Source: Caldifarciminota bacterium
Lineage (GTDB): Bacteria; Hydrothermota; Hydrothermia; S141-80
NCBI GenBank assembly: GCA_015490255.1
Contig: WFYF01000267.1
Coordinates: 1-6,693 of the forward strand
Reading direction: 5' to 3'
DNA length: 6,693 nucleotides
Part shown: one piece after another, positions 6,406 to 6,693 of the stretch
Position numbering within the stretch: the stretch's first letter is position 1
Layout: every line of letters starts with the position of its first letter
Translations under genes and position numbers: made by a program
The notes under the pieces: generated by a model
The model's input: the letters and a program-made list of their open reading frames with translations, nothing else
The model's database searches: none
What the model was told of the DNA's origin: nothing

Positions 6406-6693
6406 ATGATTGTCTCGCCCTCCATCATCGCCGCAGACTTTGCCTGTCTTCAGGAGGTGCTGGAGGTCAGTCGTGAGGCGGACTGGCTCCATCTGGACGT
6501 GATGGATGCCCACTTCGTGCCCAACCTCACCTTCGGTCCTCTGGTGGTCCAGGCTCTTCGTCCCCACACCCGCCAGATACTGGACACCCACCTCATGATG
6601 ACCCACCCCCACCGCTATGTGGAAGCCTTTGCCCGGGCGGGGAGCGACATCCTCACCGTCCATGTGGAAAGCGAGGCCCCCCTCCCCGATACC
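6406..6693 (+). CDS. rpe: Ribulose-phosphate 3-epimerase (3'-truncated by window edge)
   Basis: This enzyme interconverts D-ribulose 5-phosphate and D-xylulose 5-phosphate in the pentose phosphate pathway; it is a cytoplasmic TIM-barrel metalloenzyme. Ninety-six residues of an expected 215-230 are visible. The N-terminus has the family strand SPSIIAADFACL (residues 4-15). HLDVMDAHFVPNLTFGP (29-45) carries metal ligand His29 and the ligand and acid-base Asp31. THLMM (61-65) supplies metal ligand His62. RYVEAFARAGSDILTVHVE (70-88) is also typical. The second catalytic aspartate (near residue 175) lies beyond the window. Ala35 replaces the usual glycine of the MDGHFVPN motif, a small deviation. 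The ATG at 6406 is the only plausible start: an in-frame stop is at 6373-6375. It lies 11 nt after the speH stop with no good Shine-Dalgarno sequence, so co-transcription with speH is likely. Confidence 0.93.
   Translation, partial: MIVSPSIIAADFACLQEVLEVSREADWLHLDVMDAHFVPNLTFGPLVVQALRPHTRQILDTHLMMTHPHRYVEAFARAGSDILTVHVESEAPLPDT

Overview
All genes in this 6.7 kb window lie on the + strand and are packed almost end to end. Each family I could assign is bacterial: DNA gyrase A, an NAD-type isocitrate dehydrogenase, an MFS transporter, a prokaryotic class 1B S-adenosylmethionine decarboxylase and ribulose-phosphate 3-epimerase. The DNA is GC-rich by eye, with CGG and CGC as the favoured arginine codons and few AGA or AGG. 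I cannot name the organism. The small Thermotoga/Bacillus-type AdoMet decarboxylase and the very compact layout would suit a poorly characterised, perhaps thermophilic, free-living bacterium, but that is inference only.

Bases 1-5840 look like one operon of four genes joined by short overlaps. The first is gyrA, whose 5' end lies outside the window although the catalytic tyrosine is still inside. It overlaps by 4 nt an NAD-type isocitrate dehydrogenase that starts with GTG. That gene overlaps by 4 nt a 525-residue multi-pass membrane protein I do not recognise. The membrane protein overlaps by 8 nt a 12-helix MFS transporter. No terminator-like structure or internal promoter was seen between these four genes.

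Bases 5841-5905 form the only real intergenic gap. It holds a good sigma-70-type promoter (TTGACA, 17-nt spacer, TAAACT) and a strong Shine-Dalgarno sequence, so a second unit starts here. This unit has the AdoMet decarboxylase proenzyme, which supplies the aminopropyl donor for spermidine synthesis. Eleven bases later comes the start of ribulose-phosphate 3-epimerase (pentose phosphate pathway), which runs off the right edge.

Most of the window is ordinary housekeeping content. I found no mobile element, CRISPR array, RNA gene or defence system. The points most worth a second look are the degenerate GyrA box in the gyrase C-terminal domain, the unrecognised membrane protein coupled to isocitrate dehydrogenase, and the C-terminal extension on the AdoMet decarboxylase. 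No stretch over 300 bases lacks a gene.
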